Assembly: GCF_900141745.1 (NCBI RefSeq)
Contig: NZ_FSRM01000002.1
Span: 186,001-250,000 of the forward strand
DNA length: 64,000 bases
Source of the DNA: Paraburkholderia phenazinium
GTDB lineage: Bacteria > Pseudomonadota > Gammaproteobacteria > Burkholderiales > Burkholderiaceae
Direction: 5' to 3'
Shown here piece by piece: positions 61,855 through 64,000 of the stretch; the first letter of the stretch is position 1, and the number at the start of each line of letters is the position of its first letter. Under the pieces are notes generated by a model. It saw only the letters and a program-made list of their open reading frames with translations, did not search any database and was not told the DNA's origin. A program made the position numbers and the translations under genes.

Positions 61855-63149
61855 CAGTCTCTCCGGCGACCCGGCCACCTGTCCTGAACGTAGCGGAACA
61901 TAAGCCGCCACGGCGGATCGGCGAACAGGATGAATGCCCCTAGCGACAGGCAGCCGCAGAACAGGAACGTACCCCGGTACCCTACTCCGGCCACCAGCAA
62001 CCCTGATAGCACACCCGAGAGGATCGAGCCGACACGGGCCGAATTGAAGAACAGCGCCGTAGCCTGGCCAGGCGAGCGCGGCATCAGATCCTGCACATAG
62101 GTCATGCCGAGGCAGGACGTCACGGCCACCACGAAAGCGTTGAGCGCCTGCATCGGAATCAGGAACGAGATGGAACCGGCCGCCGCCACGCAGAGGAAGT
62201 ACAGCATATGCACGCCGGCACACGCGGCCAGCCAGCGCAGCTTGTTCAGACTCGAGCCACGTGCGCCGAGCGCCAGCATCATCGGAATTTCGAGGAAGGC
62301 GCCAAGGCCGAGCATGACCGACACGTCGATGCGCGTGCCGTGCAGTCCGTGGGTGACGTAGAGCGGCAACACGATCATCGTCGCGTTGGCGGCCAGACCG
62401 ATGAGCGTCAGTGCCAGCACCGAGCGCCAGATCATGCGCGGCGGCGCCGCAGGATGAACGAGATCGGGCTTGACCGGCGTCTCCGGCTCGACCGTGGTGA
62501 CCTCGAGCGACGAAGCCGGGTCGCCGGGGATGTGATCCTCCACGCTGTGCAACTCGCCATCCGGCGCCTCATGCATGCGCCAGATGATCGCGCCGCAGCC
62601 GGCAAAACACGCCGCCGCGAACAGGAAAAGCCCGTAAAAACCGATGGCAGCCAACACCAGCGCCCCCACCGAAGGCCCGAACACCCACGCGACCGACAAC
62701 ACCGTGCGCAGCGTCGCAGTCGCAAAGGTCCGCTCGGATTCGTTCGTCACCGGCAGCGCTGCGCGGCCGAACGAAAACACCAGCGACAACGCCGAGCCGC
62801 CTGCGCCGAGGAACGCTATCCCAATTATCAGGAGCGCCCGGTAGTCGCGCACGAAACACAGCAGCAGAAAACCAAGCGCCGCCGCGCCCAGCGCCGCGAG
62901 CAGCAGCGTGCGGTGATGACCATGGCGGTCGGACCATTTACCGGCCCAACCGCTTGCCGCCACCCCGCTCGCCGCGATCAGCGTCATGAACAGCCCGAGC
63001 TTGAGCGGCGTCATGCCGGCCCGCTCGACGCCGAATAGCGAGAGATACGGAGCGGTAAACGACATGGCGACCCCGAGCATCAAGGTCGCGCCCGCCAGTG
63101 ACATGAAGGACGGGATGCGCGCGAGGCTGAGGAGCCGGGAGTAGTTCAT
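61854..63149 (-). CDS. MFS sugar efflux transporter (Set family-like)
   Basis: 431 residues with about twelve membrane segments. MSFTAPYLSLFGVERAGMTPLKLG and GWAGKWSDRHGHHRTLLL (the MFS loop 2-3 motif) are typical of SetA/SetB, which export lactose and glycosides. A long soluble central loop (about residues 190-230: HEAPDGELHSVEDHIPGDPA) joins the two halves. It lies between the GH42 and AraC genes on the same strand. Confidence 0.85.
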   Translation of the reverse strand: MNYSRLLSLARIPSFMSLAGATLMLGVAMSFTAPYLSLFGVERAGMTPLKLGLFMTLIAASGVAASGWAGKWSDRHGHHRTLLLAALGAAALGFLLLCFVRDYRALLIIGIAFLGAGGSALSLVFSFGRAALPVTNESERTFATATLRTVLSVAWVFGPSVGALVLAAIGFYGLFLFAAACFAGCGAIIWRMHEAPDGELHSVEDHIPGDPASSLEVTTVEPETPVKPDLVHPAAPPRMIWRSVLALTLIGLAANATMIVLPLYVTHGLHGTRIDVSVMLGLGAFLEIPMMLALGARGSSLNKLRWLAACAGVHMLYFLCVAAAGSISFLIPMQALNAFVVAVTSCLGMTYVQDLMPRSPGQATALFFNSARVGSILSGVLSGLLVAGVGYRGTFLFCGCLSLGAFILFADPPWRLMFRYVQDRWPGRRRD

Positions 63150-63224
63150 CGATGACGCGAAACACGGGTGAACCGGCAGTATGCCAAAGCTTGCTGGAAC
63201 GTGTTAGCACATCGGCAGCCGACG

Positions 63225-64000
63225 TCAGTGCGTTTCGATCCACGCCGCTACGTCACATGAGCCGATTTCGCGGCCGCCCAGCACAAAGTGTGCGCCCTCT
63301 GGAGCGGGCACCTGCCAGGCCTTTTCACCGTAGTTGAAGGCGAAGCGCACTTTGCCGAGACGACGCAAACGGCCGCCCTCCGGCAGATCGACGACCTCGA
63401 TGCCGGCGTCGCGCACGCTGCTTTCAAGCAACGCCCGCTGCAACGCCGGGTCGAAACAGGCCGTCGTCATGCGGACCCGTCCGGACTGCACGAGCGCCGG
63501 CCAGCCATCATCGAACGAGGCAAGCACATCTACGCCAGGACCGGCTTCTACGTGGTCGCGCCAGCTTCTGCCTTGTCCTTGGACGTCGTTGAAGCTTGCT
63601 GCTGGCCGCAGAGTCGGACGTAGCGATTCGCTTTGCGCCACCCGCACGTCCAGAACGGCCTGTAACGGGCCAGGAGGCAACGTTGCAGGGATTGTGTAGC
63701 CCGCGGTCTTCGAACCCGTGCGCGGGCCGAATAGCCAGTGGCTGTGGCCGGCCTGGATCTGCGCGACCAGCACATCCGGCACCACCGGTAGCGAGGGGGC
63801 GACGATCAGCCGGTATCCGCTCAGGTCGGCGGTGGCGGGCAACATGTCCACGTCGACGCCCATCTCGCGCAGACACGAGTACCACTCGAACACCAGCCGC
63901 TGGTAATCGAAATCGGCCCCGTGACGCTGGATCTGCACGATCCAGTCTGCCGGGTAGTCGAACAGCAAAGCCACAGGGGCTTGCTTCGCTTCGGCAGTCG
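63225..64000 (-). CDS. GH42 beta-galactosidase, C-terminal part (cut by window end)
   Basis: At least 258 residues visible, open to the window edge at the 5' side. VALLFDYPADWIVQ begins the trimerisation domain of GH42 enzymes, followed by LIVAPSLPVVPDVLVAQI and the small C-terminal beta domain (VRFAFNYGEKAWQVPAPEG). The catalytic glutamates lie upstream, outside the window. With the neighbouring sugar exporter and AraC regulator it forms a galactoside-handling unit. Confidence 0.88.
   Translation of the reverse strand, partial: TAEAKQAPVALLFDYPADWIVQIQRHGADFDYQRLVFEWYSCLREMGVDVDMLPATADLSGYRLIVAPSLPVVPDVLVAQIQAGHSHWLFGPRTGSKTAGYTIPATLPPGPLQAVLDVRVAQSESLRPTLRPAASFNDVQGQGRSWRDHVEAGPGVDVLASFDDGWPALVQSGRVRMTTACFDPALQRALLESSVRDAGIEVVDLPEGGRLRRLGKVRFAFNYGEKAWQVPAPEGAHFVLGGREIGSCDVAAWIETH

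Overview
The window looks like a chromosomal or megaplasmid segment of a Paraburkholderia/Burkholderia-type betaproteobacterium. The reasons are high GC with strong G/C third positions, an OmpC-like porin of the Burkholderia type, dense catabolic operons each paired with a LysR, AraC, GntR or Lrp regulator, a type VI secretion (T6SS) effector island, and a FUSC-type aromatic acid exporter. This assignment is inferred from gene content only. I saw no rRNA, tRNA, CRISPR array or intact transposase.

Layout. 1-2.5 kb: end of a 2OG-Fe(II) oxygenase, then a LysR regulator divergent from a tartrate/malate dehydrogenase. 2.6-12.2 kb (minus strand): a catabolic cluster with a three-subunit flavin/[2Fe-2S] amine or imino-acid dehydrogenase (HcnABC/opine-oxidase-like), a polar amino-acid ABC transporter, a PuuB-like amine oxidase, a HAD dehalogenase and an aldehyde dehydrogenase. 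A DNA-binding-domain-only AraC protein is the last gene. 12.4-19.1 kb (plus strand): a tandem-GNAT acetyltransferase, a GhrA-like reductase, a class III aminotransferase, an Lrp regulator, a succinate-semialdehyde-type dehydrogenase and an M14 deacylase. 19.2-29.2 kb (minus): cupin, HyuB, HyuA and a complete oligopeptide-type ABC transporter. 29.7-35.7 kb: porin, FUSC exporter, and a DyP peroxidase/encapsulin nanocompartment pair.

35.8-42.4 kb (minus) is the most unusual part, a decayed T6SS effector-immunity island. In transcription order it holds a vgrG remnant, an intact Tle5-type phospholipase D, a Sel1-repeat lipoprotein (presumed immunity), a 3' fragment of the phospholipase gene, and a second Sel1 lipoprotein. 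Beyond a terminator lie a broken immunity paralogue fused to an Rhs fragment and a toxin-like tail translationally coupled to a small putative immunity gene. The two Sel1 genes are near identical at both ends and diverged in the middle. About 1 kb of degraded DNA follows, with a DJ-1/PfpI remnant and a pair of inverted DnaA-box-like sequences.

43.4-51.3 kb: a periplasmic protein, a GntR regulator divergent from a full branched-chain-type (Liv) ABC operon, and an M81 peptidase at the end of that operon. 51.3-54.3 kb: LysR divergent from an Old Yellow Enzyme and a quinone-type oxidoreductase. 54.5-61 kb: small hypothetical, CHAD protein, phosphoesterase, thioesterase, TetR/SDR pair with a clear operator-promoter region, an orphan degenerate ABC ATPase and a DUF2000 protein. 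61-64 kb (minus): C-terminal part of a GH42 beta-galactosidase, a Set-type sugar efflux transporter, and an AraC regulator translationally coupled to it.
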